A DNA stretch of 6,783 nt from an uncultured Eubacteriales bacterium (GCA_900321265.1 ONVJ01000257.1:1-6783); one strand, 5' to 3'. Counted from the stretch's first letter, positions 1-5,855 are shown. The notes: generated by a model from the sequence alone, not told the origin. Numbers and translations: made by a program.

Positions 1-1544
1 GCCTCACAGAAGAATTCGCCCGGGGCGCCGCTTCCCGCGGCCCTTCCGTCGAACATCATGATCACCCGGTCGGAGCATTCCGCGGCGAACTCGCAGTCGT
101 GCGTGACGGTGAGCACCGCGACGCCTTCAGATGCCAGTTTCCTGATAAGTGAGGCAAGCTCTTCTTTCGCTCCGCCGTCTAGGCCGCAGGTGGGCTCGTC
201 GAGGAGGAGAAGTCCGGGCTTCTGCGCAAGGACCATCGCAAGGCCGAGCAGCCTTGATTCCCCGCCCGAGAGGTCGTAGGAGCAGGTCTCGAGCCTGCCT
301 TTGAGGGCTTCCGGGATATCGGCGTCGGGGACTCCGGCCGCCTTCAGTTCCTCTTTTACCGAGAAACCCGAGAAAAGAAGCCTTACGTTCTGCGGCAGGA
401 TGCCGATCCTCTTTCCGGGTTCCCGCTTCCTTCTGGTCTTTCCGGCAGACGGATCCTCGCCGAAGATTCGGCAGACCCCGGCATAGGGCCGGAGGATCCC
501 CGCGGCGGTCAGCAGGACTGTCGTCTTGCCCGAGCCGTTGCCGCCCAGCAGCGCCGCCGACTCACCGGTGTGAAGATCGACCGAGAAGTTCTTCAGGACG
601 TCGGGCATATCCTTTTCATACCTGAATCTGACATTCCGCATCTTCAGGACAGGCTCGCCGTCCGGGGATTCTGCCTGTCTGTCAAAGGCGGCAGTGCGGA
701 CCGGGAGACCCGCGGCGAAGGCCCTGCCTTCGGCGACAGTCACCGGAAGTCTGCCGCGGGCGCCCATCGCGTGAGCGAACCTGGCAGCGGCGGGAGCCTC
801 GGGAGCGACGGCTCTTATCGAAAGAAGCTTTTCGGCGCCTTCCCGCGGATCGCCGTCAAAGACCAGCTTTCCTCCGTCGAGGAGCAGCAGCTTTGAGGCG
901 TCGCCGAGAAGCGGACCCAGCCTGTGCTCGGCGATGATGATCGTTATCCCGAGCTCGCGGTTGAGCCTCTTCACCGCCGAGAGGAATGCATCCGCGGCGA
1001 CCGGATCGAGTCCGGACGTAGGCTCGTCGAGCAGGAGCAGAGAGGGGTGCGTCACCGCCGCCGCGGCAAGCGCGAGCAGCTGTTTTTTTCCTCCCGAGAG
1101 AGTTGATGTCTTTTTGTCGACTATTCCGTCGATCCCGAACCAGGAGGCGGTCTCCGCGACTCTCAGGGCGGTGAGAGAGGAGGGGTAGCCGAGATTTTCG
1201 GCGCAGAATGCGAGCTCTGAGGAGACGGTGTCGGTCACAGTCTGGCCCTCGGGGTCCCTTGAAACGAATCCTATGGCTTCGGCCTGTTCGGCGGAAGACA
1301 TCTGTCGGATATCCCGTCCGCCGACGGTCAGCACTCCGGAAAGGAGTCCGGGGAGGGGAGGCTCGGGTTTGATCGCCCGGAGCATCGTCGTCTTTCCGCT
1401 GCCCGACGGACCGGCGAGCAGCACCAGCTCTCCGGGACAGACGTCGAAGGATATTCCCGAAAGGACGGGCAGAGAGGCGCCGCGCGGAGTATATCCAAGG
1501 TCTCTGACCGAGACCGCTCCGCTGCATCGGGTCATTCTTTCCAT
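1..1544 (-). CDS. ECF transporter ATPase, two fused ABC domains (3' end cut by window edge)
   Basis: This is the energy-coupling ATPase of an energy-coupling factor (ECF) vitamin importer, acting on the cytoplasmic face with EcfT. The frame is open from the ATG at 1544 to the left edge (514 complete codons, no stop). Two full ABC domains are visible. Domain 1 has Walker A GPSGSGKTT (45-53), PEGQTVTDTV typical of ECF ATPases (98-107), signature LSGGKKQ (149-155), Walker B LLLLDEP with D173/E174, and H207. Domain 2 has Walker A GNGSGKTT (335-342), Q-loop PQN with Q385, signature LSGGES (425-430), Walker B D449/E450, and H482. In domain 1 the Q-loop glutamine is replaced by Arg96. GGAGG lies 11 nt before the chosen ATG. 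A second in-frame ATG at 1535 overlaps the ecfT stop as ATGA and is a possible alternative. The start overlaps ecfT by 13 nt, so the two are probably translationally coupled. Fused A-A' ATPases are known from dedicated ECF systems, including some for B12. The substrate is inferred from the riboswitch, not from this protein. Confidence 0.93.
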   Translation of the reverse strand, partial: MERMTRCSGAVSVRDLGYTPRGASLPVLSGISFDVCPGELVLLAGPSGSGKTTMLRAIKPEPPLPGLLSGVLTVGGRDIRQMSSAEQAEAIGFVSRDPEGQTVTDTVSSELAFCAENLGYPSSLTALRVAETASWFGIDGIVDKKTSTLSGGKKQLLALAAAAVTHPSLLLLDEPTSGLDPVAADAFLSAVKRLNRELGITIIIAEHRLGPLLGDASKLLLLDGGKLVFDGDPREGAEKLLSIRAVAPEAPAAARFAHAMGARGRLPVTVAEGRAFAAGLPVRTAAFDRQAESPDGEPVLKMRNVRFRYEKDMPDVLKNFSVDLHTGESAALLGGNGSGKTTVLLTAAGILRPYAGVCRIFGEDPSAGKTRRKREPGKRIGILPQNVRLLFSGFSVKEELKAAGVPDADIPEALKGRLETCSYDLSGGESRLLGLAMVLAQKPGLLLLDEPTCGLDGGAKEELASLIRKLASEGVAVLTVTHDCEFAAECSDRVIMMFDGRAAGSGAPGEFFCE

Positions 1545-2452
1545 TGCTCTCTGAGCCTCCTTTCGACATCGGTCTCCCGGGGAGTTTTTCTCTTTTTCCA
1601 GAAAATCCTCCACGCGGCCTCGTTTGCCGCCGGGAAGAAGGAAAGCAGCGCGAAGAGGGCATAAGCCGCCGCCGCGGCGGGTCCTCCGCCCGAGAAGCAG
1701 AGCGAGGGATAAAAATCAAATCCGAGGAACCCGGAGGCTCCCGCGGCGATCTCGATCCCGGCAGCCGCGGCGATGAAGATCAGGACTGCGGTGTCGCGGC
1801 GGGTGAAGGTGAAGCGCGAGAAGGATCTCCTCCCCGGCGCCCCCCATCCCCTCGCGTCCATGCTGTCGGCGGCGTCGATGCCGGTCTCGAGAGCGAGGCC
1901 GACGGTCGCCGAAAAGGCGGCGGCGGAATCTCTGATCCTGCCGGCGGGACTGAGATCGGAATCCGACGCGACGCAGGCTTTTCTGAGAGACGAAATTTCG
2001 GAATAGTATCTTCCGAAAAGAGGTATGTGTCTGAACGCAGAGGATATAACGGCGGCGATCCTCGGCGACAGACCTCCCGCAAGGCAGATCACCTTCTCTA
2101 CGGTCAGTATCTTTGAGAAGGAGAAGGTCCAGAAGAGGACTGCCGCGATCATGATCCCTGAATTCGCGCCCCAGGCAAGCGCTTCGAGGGTGCATGGATT
2201 CCCGTTGACGTAGAGCAGGACGGTGCTTCCCCTGTGCGATATGAGCGGGTTGAGAAAGGCGACCGCGGCGGCGATTCCGGCGACAGGCAGGATATGCCGG
2301 CGGGACGCGCTGCCCGAGGCGATGATAAAGGAGAGCGCCCCGGCAAGCGATAAAAACTGCAGCACCGGGTTCTGTATGAACATACCAATGCCGACAACCG
2401 CCGCCGCGTATGCCGCGGTCACCGACGGGTGCATGTCGCACAGCCTTACCAT
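1532..2452 (-). CDS. ecfT: ECF transporter transmembrane component T (EcfT/CbiQ-like)
   Basis: This 306-residue membrane protein is the scaffold subunit of an ECF importer. It couples the ATPases to a substrate-binding S component. Hydrophobic segments lie at about 12-45, 54-70, 98-118, 221-240 and 258-275. The coupling-helix region contains DSMDARGWG (196-204), matching the SMxARGxG signature of the EcfT/CbiQ family, and is followed by RRSFSRF. The segment with NPLISHRG (68-75) and the stretch SKILTVEKVICLAGGLSPRI (113-132) look like clostridial EcfT proteins. The start at 2452 has a good AAGGAGA site 5-7 nt upstream. The gene lies 40 nt after the toroid/DUF4430 gene and overlaps the ATPase gene by 13 nt. 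Family assignment is firm. The substrate (cobalamin or a corrinoid or precursor) is inferred from the upstream B12 riboswitch. Confidence 0.92.
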   Translation of the reverse strand: MVRLCDMHPSVTAAYAAAVVGIGMFIQNPVLQFLSLAGALSFIIASGSASRRHILPVAGIAAAVAFLNPLISHRGSTVLLYVNGNPCTLEALAWGANSGIMIAAVLFWTFSFSKILTVEKVICLAGGLSPRIAAVISSAFRHIPLFGRYYSEISSLRKACVASDSDLSPAGRIRDSAAAFSATVGLALETGIDAADSMDARGWGAPGRRSFSRFTFTRRDTAVLIFIAAAAGIEIAAGASGFLGFDFYPSLCFSGGGPAAAAAYALFALLSFFPAANEAAWRIFWKKRKTPRETDVERRLREQWKE

Positions 2453-2492
2453 GGCGTATCTCCTTTCAAATGTTCTTTATTCTCCTACGGTG

Positions 2493-4172
2493 TCAGTCGA
2501 CGCCGTTGAGGGTGTATTTCCAGACTATGACGTCTCCGTCGGACAGCCGGTATGAGCCGCATCCGACCGCGGCGGACTCTCCGTTGACGAAGTAGAGCCA
2601 GCCCGAGAGCTCTCCGAAATCGCGCTCTCCGATGTTGTTTATCGCCCTTATGTATGCCGTCGCGCCGCTGCCTCCGCGGTCGATCAGCAGGCCGTATTCC
2701 GCCGCTGCGTCGTTGAGGACGGTAAGGACGGTGTCGCCGTCGGCGATCGGCATAACGACGCTGTCGAGTATGATACCGTTTTCGGGGAGTTCGACTTTCA
2801 GGTCGTCTCTCCCCGCGATGACGCCGCAGCTCACCGTCAGCGTCACGGTGCCGACGGCGTTCTCCTTCTCTCTGCCGTTTCCGCCGAAGCTTCCGGGCGT
2901 CTCGATCCTCAGCAGCAGGAGGGCGGCGGCGGCCGCGGCCGCGCATACGGCGACAGTTATGTAATATCCCTTTTTCCTTTTTCCGGCGAACCGGAGCGCG
3001 GCGCAGCCGATGAGCGCGGCCGCTCCGACGCCCGCGGCGCCGGCGATCCGCCAGGCGGGCAGCCTTCCTGCTTCCTTCCCGCCGGCGTCCGCGGCCTCCG
3101 CCCGGCCGGTGACCGGCCGGGCGGCCGCCGCCGCCTCTCTGTCGGGAGCTTCGAAGCTGAAGACTGACCTGCCGCCGCTCTCACAGAGCATGATCGAGGA
3201 AAAAGCCAGAAAAGCCTGTGCCGTCGCGCCCGAGTCGCGGCTGCCGCCGGGGATATGCGAAAAACCGCCGTCTGCGGTCCCGAAGGCGATCAGCGCTCCG
3301 GTGACCGACGAGCCATTCTTCACGAATCTTTCGTCCGCCGACGGATCGATCCCCAGCGAGCAGAGAGCCAGAGCCACCTGCGAGGCGCTCTCTGAATTCT
3401 CGGTGCCGAAGGAGGAAAAGCCGCCGCCGTCAAGCTGCTTTGAAGAGAGCAGTGCGAGGGCTCCGTCGACCGCTTCCGACAGGGCTTTGCCGTCGCATCC
3501 GGCGGGAAGTTCCCTCAGACCGGTGGCGTAGGGCGCGAGAGCCTGGAGGACGATCGCCGTCATATCCGGATCTGATACCTTTCCGGTGAAGGCCCAGCCT
3601 CCGTCCTCAAGCCTCTTTCCGAGGATCAGGCCGATGAGTAAGCTTTCGGTCGCGCGGCTGTCATCCCCGTATCCCGCTCCCGCGAGATGCAGAAGATAGG
3701 CGGCGGTGTTGAGCGATGCCGAGGGCGAAAGGCTGTCGACGGTGCCGTCTATATAGGCGCAGGCCGCCGGGTCGCCGACAGAGCCCAGCGCCAGAGCCGT
3801 TTTAAGGTCGTATGACGGCTTTCCGTCGGCGGAGTGGACTGAGACCAGCAGTTCGGCCGCATAGTCTCTGAGGGCCTCCCTGCCGCCCGTGGAGGCGATC
3901 CCGATCGCGTACCAGACCTCTCCCGGGACTTCTCCCCGGTGCGAGGCGAGATATTCCGCCGCCCCTCCGTCATCTTTTGCCCCGAATACCGATAAGGCGA
4001 TCTTCTCCCTTTCCTCCTTCGCGGAGGAGGCCTCCGCCGCGGAAGCGCCGGCCGGAATGAGAAGGGAAAGCGAAAGCAGCAGGCAGAGAAGGAGCGCGGC
4101 AAAAGCAGTCCGGCGGCAGAAAGACCGCCGGACTGCGCCGTTGCCGAATTTTATTTTACGGTGGCTTTGCAT
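2493..4172 (-). CDS. Surface protein: alpha/alpha-toroid plus membrane hairpin plus DUF4430, intrinsic-factor-like
   Basis: This 559-residue protein probably captures cobalamin outside the cell; that role is inferred. Seen in order: a basic N-terminus and signal peptide (about 16-46, ending near AGASAA); a helical repeat region (about 52-330) with DGGW (189-193), DGGGFSSFG (248-256) and DGGFSH (301-306), typical of the prenyltransferase/squalene-cyclase toroid superfamily; a linker; two hydrophobic helices (about 373-396 and 403-422) separated by basic GKRKKG; then a DUF4430 domain (about 441-559) with GWLYFVNG (524-531) and a DGDVIVWKYT end (545-554). The predicted topology places both folded domains outside. 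Known: intrinsic factor and transcobalamin join a toroid to a DUF4430-related domain. A cyclase role is unlikely, since the site resembling DXDD reads DPDM (201-204). The ATG at 4172 overlaps the lipoprotein gene by 22 nt and has no visible Shine-Dalgarno; no later ATG, GTG or TTG precedes the signal peptide. A strong hairpin lies within codons 13-24. Confidence 0.88.
   Translation of the reverse strand: MQSHRKIKFGNGAVRRSFCRRTAFAALLLCLLLSLSLLIPAGASAAEASSAKEEREKIALSVFGAKDDGGAAEYLASHRGEVPGEVWYAIGIASTGGREALRDYAAELLVSVHSADGKPSYDLKTALALGSVGDPAACAYIDGTVDSLSPSASLNTAAYLLHLAGAGYGDDSRATESLLIGLILGKRLEDGGWAFTGKVSDPDMTAIVLQALAPYATGLRELPAGCDGKALSEAVDGALALLSSKQLDGGGFSSFGTENSESASQVALALCSLGIDPSADERFVKNGSSVTGALIAFGTADGGFSHIPGGSRDSGATAQAFLAFSSIMLCESGGRSVFSFEAPDREAAAAARPVTGRAEAADAGGKEAGRLPAWRIAGAAGVGAAALIGCAALRFAGKRKKGYYITVAVCAAAAAAALLLLRIETPGSFGGNGREKENAVGTVTLTVSCGVIAGRDDLKVELPENGIILDSVVMPIADGDTVLTVLNDAAAEYGLLIDRGGSGATAYIRAINNIGERDFGELSGWLYFVNGESAAVGCGSYRLSDGDVIVWKYTLNGVD
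4101..4136 (-). terminator. Intra-operon hairpin with short T tract, inside the start of the toroid gene
   Basis: A perfect 12-bp stem is formed by GCAGTCCGGCGG (4105-4116) and its complement (4125-4136), with an 8-nt loop. On the minus strand the stem is followed directly by TTTT. It starts 14 nt past the stop codon of the lipoprotein gene, where a terminator would normally sit, yet it is also inside the first codons of the next gene. With only four T's it may be a partial terminator, or a 3'-end stabilising structure that raises lipoprotein levels over the downstream genes. Both roles are inference. Confidence 0.6.
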
Positions 4173-4849
4173 GCGGGAGGAACGGTGACGGCGTCAGCCA
4201 GGGTGGCGCTGATGAGATGCGTGCCCCTGCCGAGCTCTATCTCGGCCTTGCCGTCGGCATCCGTTTTCACTCCGGTAGCCTTGCCGTCGATCGTTATCTC
4301 GGCGCCCTCGACCGGAGTCTGTACCGGATTCCAGTTCTCGTCATAGCCCGACGCATAGAGGGTGAGGGTCAGCTTTTCGCCTTTTTTGACGTCGGCAAAG
4401 CTCTTGTCGAAGAAGAGCGGGGATATGCCGTCTCTCCAGATGTAGGCGGTGACGACGTCGTTCTCGTTTACCGGATCTTCAAGCGACATCGAAGCCGAAT
4501 TGTTGACCGAATAGCCGTATGAGCCGCCGTTTTCGACGCCCCAGAGCTTTGTGATCGAGAGGCCCCATTCGGTCTTCTCCGACTTGTAGCCTGCCTCGGC
4601 TCCGCCCTTGAAGGCGGCGTCGTGCGCCGCGGTGAGCACGTCGTTGACGGTGAGCTTTTCGTCGCTGTCGACGTCGGTAAGCTTTACCGGCACCATCGAC
4701 ATGACGAGGTTGCCGTCGCCGTCGGCTATGTTGACGTAGGCGAAGGGGCCCTTTTCGGAGCATGCCGAAAGGGCAGAGAGGGCTGAGATCGCGGTGAGCA
4801 GCGCCAGAAGCAGCGCCGCGGTCCTTCTGAGGTTGACGTGAGTCTTCAT
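4151..4849 (-). CDS. Lipoprotein with diverged DUF4430-like and Ig-like domains
   Basis: This 232-residue protein has a lipoprotein signal peptide with lipobox LSAC. Cys30 should be lipidated, anchoring the protein to the outer face of the membrane. Residues about 36-140 look like a diverged DUF4430 (transcobalamin C-terminal-like) domain: LTVNDVLTAAHDAA (66-79), TKLWGVENGGSYGYSVNN (100-117) and DPVNENDVVTAYIW (125-138) parallel the GWLYFVNG and DGDVIVWKYT elements of the next gene's product. Residues about 155-232 look like a beta-sandwich of Ig or prealbumin type, with VEGAEITIDGKATGVKTDADG (180-200). A role in binding or presenting cobalamin is inferred from the domain and the operon. The start has AAGGAGAAG upstream and overlaps the stop of the small upstream gene as ATGA. 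It overlaps the next gene by 22 nt. The lipoprotein call is strong; the DUF4430 relation needs a profile comparison. Confidence 0.87.
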   Translation of the reverse strand: MKTHVNLRRTAALLLALLTAISALSALSACSEKGPFAYVNIADGDGNLVMSMVPVKLTDVDSDEKLTVNDVLTAAHDAAFKGGAEAGYKSEKTEWGLSITKLWGVENGGSYGYSVNNSASMSLEDPVNENDVVTAYIWRDGISPLFFDKSFADVKKGEKLTLTLYASGYDENWNPVQTPVEGAEITIDGKATGVKTDADGKAEIELGRGTHLISATLADAVTVPPACKATVK

Positions 4850-5238
4850 TTTTCTTCTCCTTGCTGATATGATTTTTTGTTGATTTCTTTCTCTGTGCCG
4901 GGGGATGCAGCGGTCGCTTCGGGATGGGAAGGTTCTTTCTCGCGGAGTTTTGCTTCCTCTCTGCGGCGCCTCTTCGCCCTGATCCTCCGCTCTCGGTTTC
5001 TGTCTTTTGAAGTGACAGCGGGAGGATCCTTGATCCCCGCTGCCTCTAGGGCTCTCGGCCAGGGACCGAAAAAGGCCTTTATCGCGGCGACCTCCCTCTC
5101 GGAAAAATCCGACCTCCTCGGGAATCTGTCCTCTCCGGACTCCTTCAGCTCATCCGCTTTCCGCTTCAGCAGACCGAGGCATTCGGGAGCTGTGAGCGCG
5201 GCGCTCTCAGGCGGGGTCCCGTTTTTTGTGACATTCAT
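4846..5238 (-). CDS. Small basic protein with one HNH-repeat-like module, unknown role
   Basis: First gene of the riboswitch-controlled operon, encoding 130 residues. Residues about 20-69 form a module with LKRKADEL, RRSDFSEREVAAIKAFFG and PWPRALEAAGI. This resembles the homing-endonuclease-associated repeat, a small helical module with a conserved FGxWxxALxAAG end that probably binds DNA. No nuclease residues are present. A very basic stretch follows (about 78-101, ERRIRAKRRRREEAKLRE), then a polar tail. There is no signal peptide or membrane segment, so it is probably cytoplasmic, unlike its neighbours. The start at 5238 has GGAGAAG a few bases upstream. Its stop overlaps the lipoprotein start as ATGA, which argues that it is a real, co-translated gene. 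A nucleic-acid-binding regulatory role is possible but unproven. Confidence 0.75.
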   Translation of the reverse strand: MNVTKNGTPPESAALTAPECLGLLKRKADELKESGEDRFPRRSDFSEREVAAIKAFFGPWPRALEAAGIKDPPAVTSKDRNRERRIRAKRRRREEAKLREKEPSHPEATAASPGTEKEINKKSYQQGEEK

Positions 5239-5340
5239 AATACTTCTCCTCAGGGCTTTTCTTTTTGTCCTGCGGCGGTTGCAGCCGATTCGAAAAAATC
5301 CGATCGGGGCTCTTTCGGCGGGGTGCGCCGGCTCTTTGAT

Positions 5341-5354
5341 CGTTCAGGTGAACG
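5341..5354. repeat. Short palindrome in the operon leader
   Basis: CGTTCAGGTGAACG is a 14-bp perfect palindrome apart from its two central bases (6-bp arms). It lies between the leader terminator and the first gene, so it is present only in read-through transcripts. It could be an operator or a small RNA hairpin. No family is recognised. Confidence 0.4.
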
Positions 5355-5361
5355 CAGGCGC

Positions 5362-5397
5362 AAAAAAGCCTCTCCGCCGGAATCCGGCGAAAGAGGC
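5362..5397 (-). terminator. Riboswitch-controlled intrinsic terminator
   Basis: On the minus strand GCCTCT-TT-CGCCGG-ATT-CCGGCG-G-AGAGGC is followed by six T's (5362-5367). The 6+6 bp G+C-rich stem has one small internal loop. It lies downstream of the B12 aptamer and about 120 nt before the first start codon, as expected for a transcription-attenuation platform. Ligand binding is expected to favour termination and lower expression of the uptake operon. The antiterminator pairing was not resolved by eye. Confidence 0.9.
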
Positions 5398-5422
5398 GCG
5401 AAAGAGAAGGCACAGCCAAAAG

Positions 5423-5445
5423 GACTCCGGTAAAAAACCGAAGTC
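5423..5445 (-). other. Second hairpin in the riboswitch expression platform
   Basis: On the minus strand GACTTCGGT, a TTTTT loop and ACCGGAGTC form a 9-bp stem with one G-T wobble. It lies between the aptamer and the terminator and is followed by CCTTTT. It may be part of an antiterminator or a pausing element; a minor upstream terminator is also possible. Confidence 0.5.
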
Positions 5446-5515
5446 TGGCGCCCCGAGAGGGCACAAGGCAAAGTGTCCGGTCCGCGCTCCCCATGCCCGG
5501 GAGCTTCCGGCAGCG

Positions 5516-5624
5516 GTCCGGCAGGTTTTCCGACTTGAGAGCGCGTTTGCGGCTCAGATACGGTAATGACGGTTGCGACGGATTCTCACCGAACTTCCCC
5601 CTGATCCTTTTTGCGGAACCGGAC
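5516..5624 (-). ncRNA. Cobalamin (B12) riboswitch aptamer
   Basis: On the minus strand the conserved B12 elements appear in order: GGTTCC near the 5' end, GGGGAAG (5594-5600), GGTGAGAATCC across 5580-5590, GCAAC, and the 3' block AAGTCGGAAAACCTGCC (5520-5536), which is close to the family consensus AAGTCAGRAGACCTGCC. The closing stem GTCCGG (5619-5624) pairs with CCGGAC (5516-5521). At about 109 nt the aptamer is compact, so it may belong to one of the shorter cobalamin riboswitch classes, which often prefer adenosyl- or aquocobalamin. Class and ligand preference cannot be decided here. It starts about 15 nt after the predicted transcription start and leads into the terminator at 5362-5397. 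Confidence 0.92.
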
Positions 5625-5645
5625 TGCTTATTTGATTGTGATAAT

Positions 5646-5674
5646 ATTATATCATCGACCGGCTTCCCGGTCAA
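5646..5674 (-). promoter_or_regulatory. Housekeeping sigma promoter of the B12 operon
   Basis: On the minus strand TTGACC (5669-5674) is separated by 17 bp from a perfect TATAAT (5646-5651). Transcription should start near 5638-5640, about 15 nt before the riboswitch stem. The match and spacing are close to ideal, so regulation probably relies mainly on the riboswitch. Confidence 0.88.
5657..5672. repeat. Inverted repeat overlapping the promoter -35 and spacer
   Basis: GACCGG-CTTC-CCGGTC has perfect 6-bp arms. It covers most of the -35 box and the first half of the spacer, a position suited to a repressor operator. No known operator family is recognised and chance is possible in a G+C-rich stretch. 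Confidence 0.4.
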
Positions 5675-5738
5675 GTGTTTTTTCCGTAAATCAGTTCCTG
5701 TATCGGTTCTGCTCTCTGATGCTTCACCAAACAGTAAT

Positions 5739-5776
5739 AATCCGAACTTTGTCATCATAGGTGACGCGTTCGGATT
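5739..5776. repeat. Two-tier inverted repeat upstream of the promoter
   Basis: AATCCGAAC (5739-5747) and GTTCGGATT (5768-5776) are perfect 9-bp complements. Inside them GTCATC and GGTGAC extend the pairing on the plus strand through one G-T wobble, leaving a 3-nt loop. It lies about 65 bp upstream of the -35 box. It may be an operator, a structured RNA piece or a relic of a lost gene; the sequence alone does not decide. Confidence 0.5.
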
Positions 5777-5820
5777 CTCTGTTTATTTCGACTACGACAG
5801 ATACGAACGTCGCTGAAAGA

Positions 5821-5855
5821 CCGGATCCGGGGATTTTTTTGTTCCCCGGATCCGG
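5821..5855. terminator. Strong hairpin, likely terminator between the right-hand gene and the B12 operon
   Basis: CCGGATCCGGGGA (5821-5833) pairs perfectly with TCCCCGGATCCGG (5843-5855) around a T-rich 9-nt loop. It lies about 65 nt past the stop of the right-hand minus-strand gene. Neither side has a long T run: the plus side continues CTTGTTCATTTT and the minus side TCTTTC. It may work in either direction. Confidence 0.7.

Noticed and set aside
1535..1535. Alternative ATPase start at the ATGA overlap with ecfT
   Set aside because: The upstream ATG at 1544 has GGAGG at a better distance; the second ATG would be 20 nt from it. Kept only as an alternative.
856..1719. Minus-strand open frame of 287 codons across the ATPase and EcfT genes
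   Set aside because: Its product is Arg/Pro-rich with no domain. The frame carrying both ABC domains, with all key motifs, occupies the same DNA.
1544..2116. Plus-strand open frame of 190 codons
   Set aside because: It lies opposite ecfT, has low-complexity Gly/Glu/Arg content and no ribosome binding site; an antisense artefact of G+C-rich DNA.
3010..3531. Plus-strand open frame of 173 codons
   Set aside because: Composition is Ala/Pro/Ser-rich and antisense to the well supported toroid gene.
3240..3620. Squalene-hopene cyclase or prenyltransferase enzyme
   Set aside because: The toroid repeats fit the superfamily, but the DXDD-like site reads DPDM, the domain is short and is exported, and the protein carries DUF4430; binding rather than catalysis is more likely.
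5207..5758. Minus-strand open frame of 183 codons across the control region
   Set aside because: It overlaps promoter, riboswitch and terminator, starts upstream of the promoter, and has no ribosome binding site or domain.
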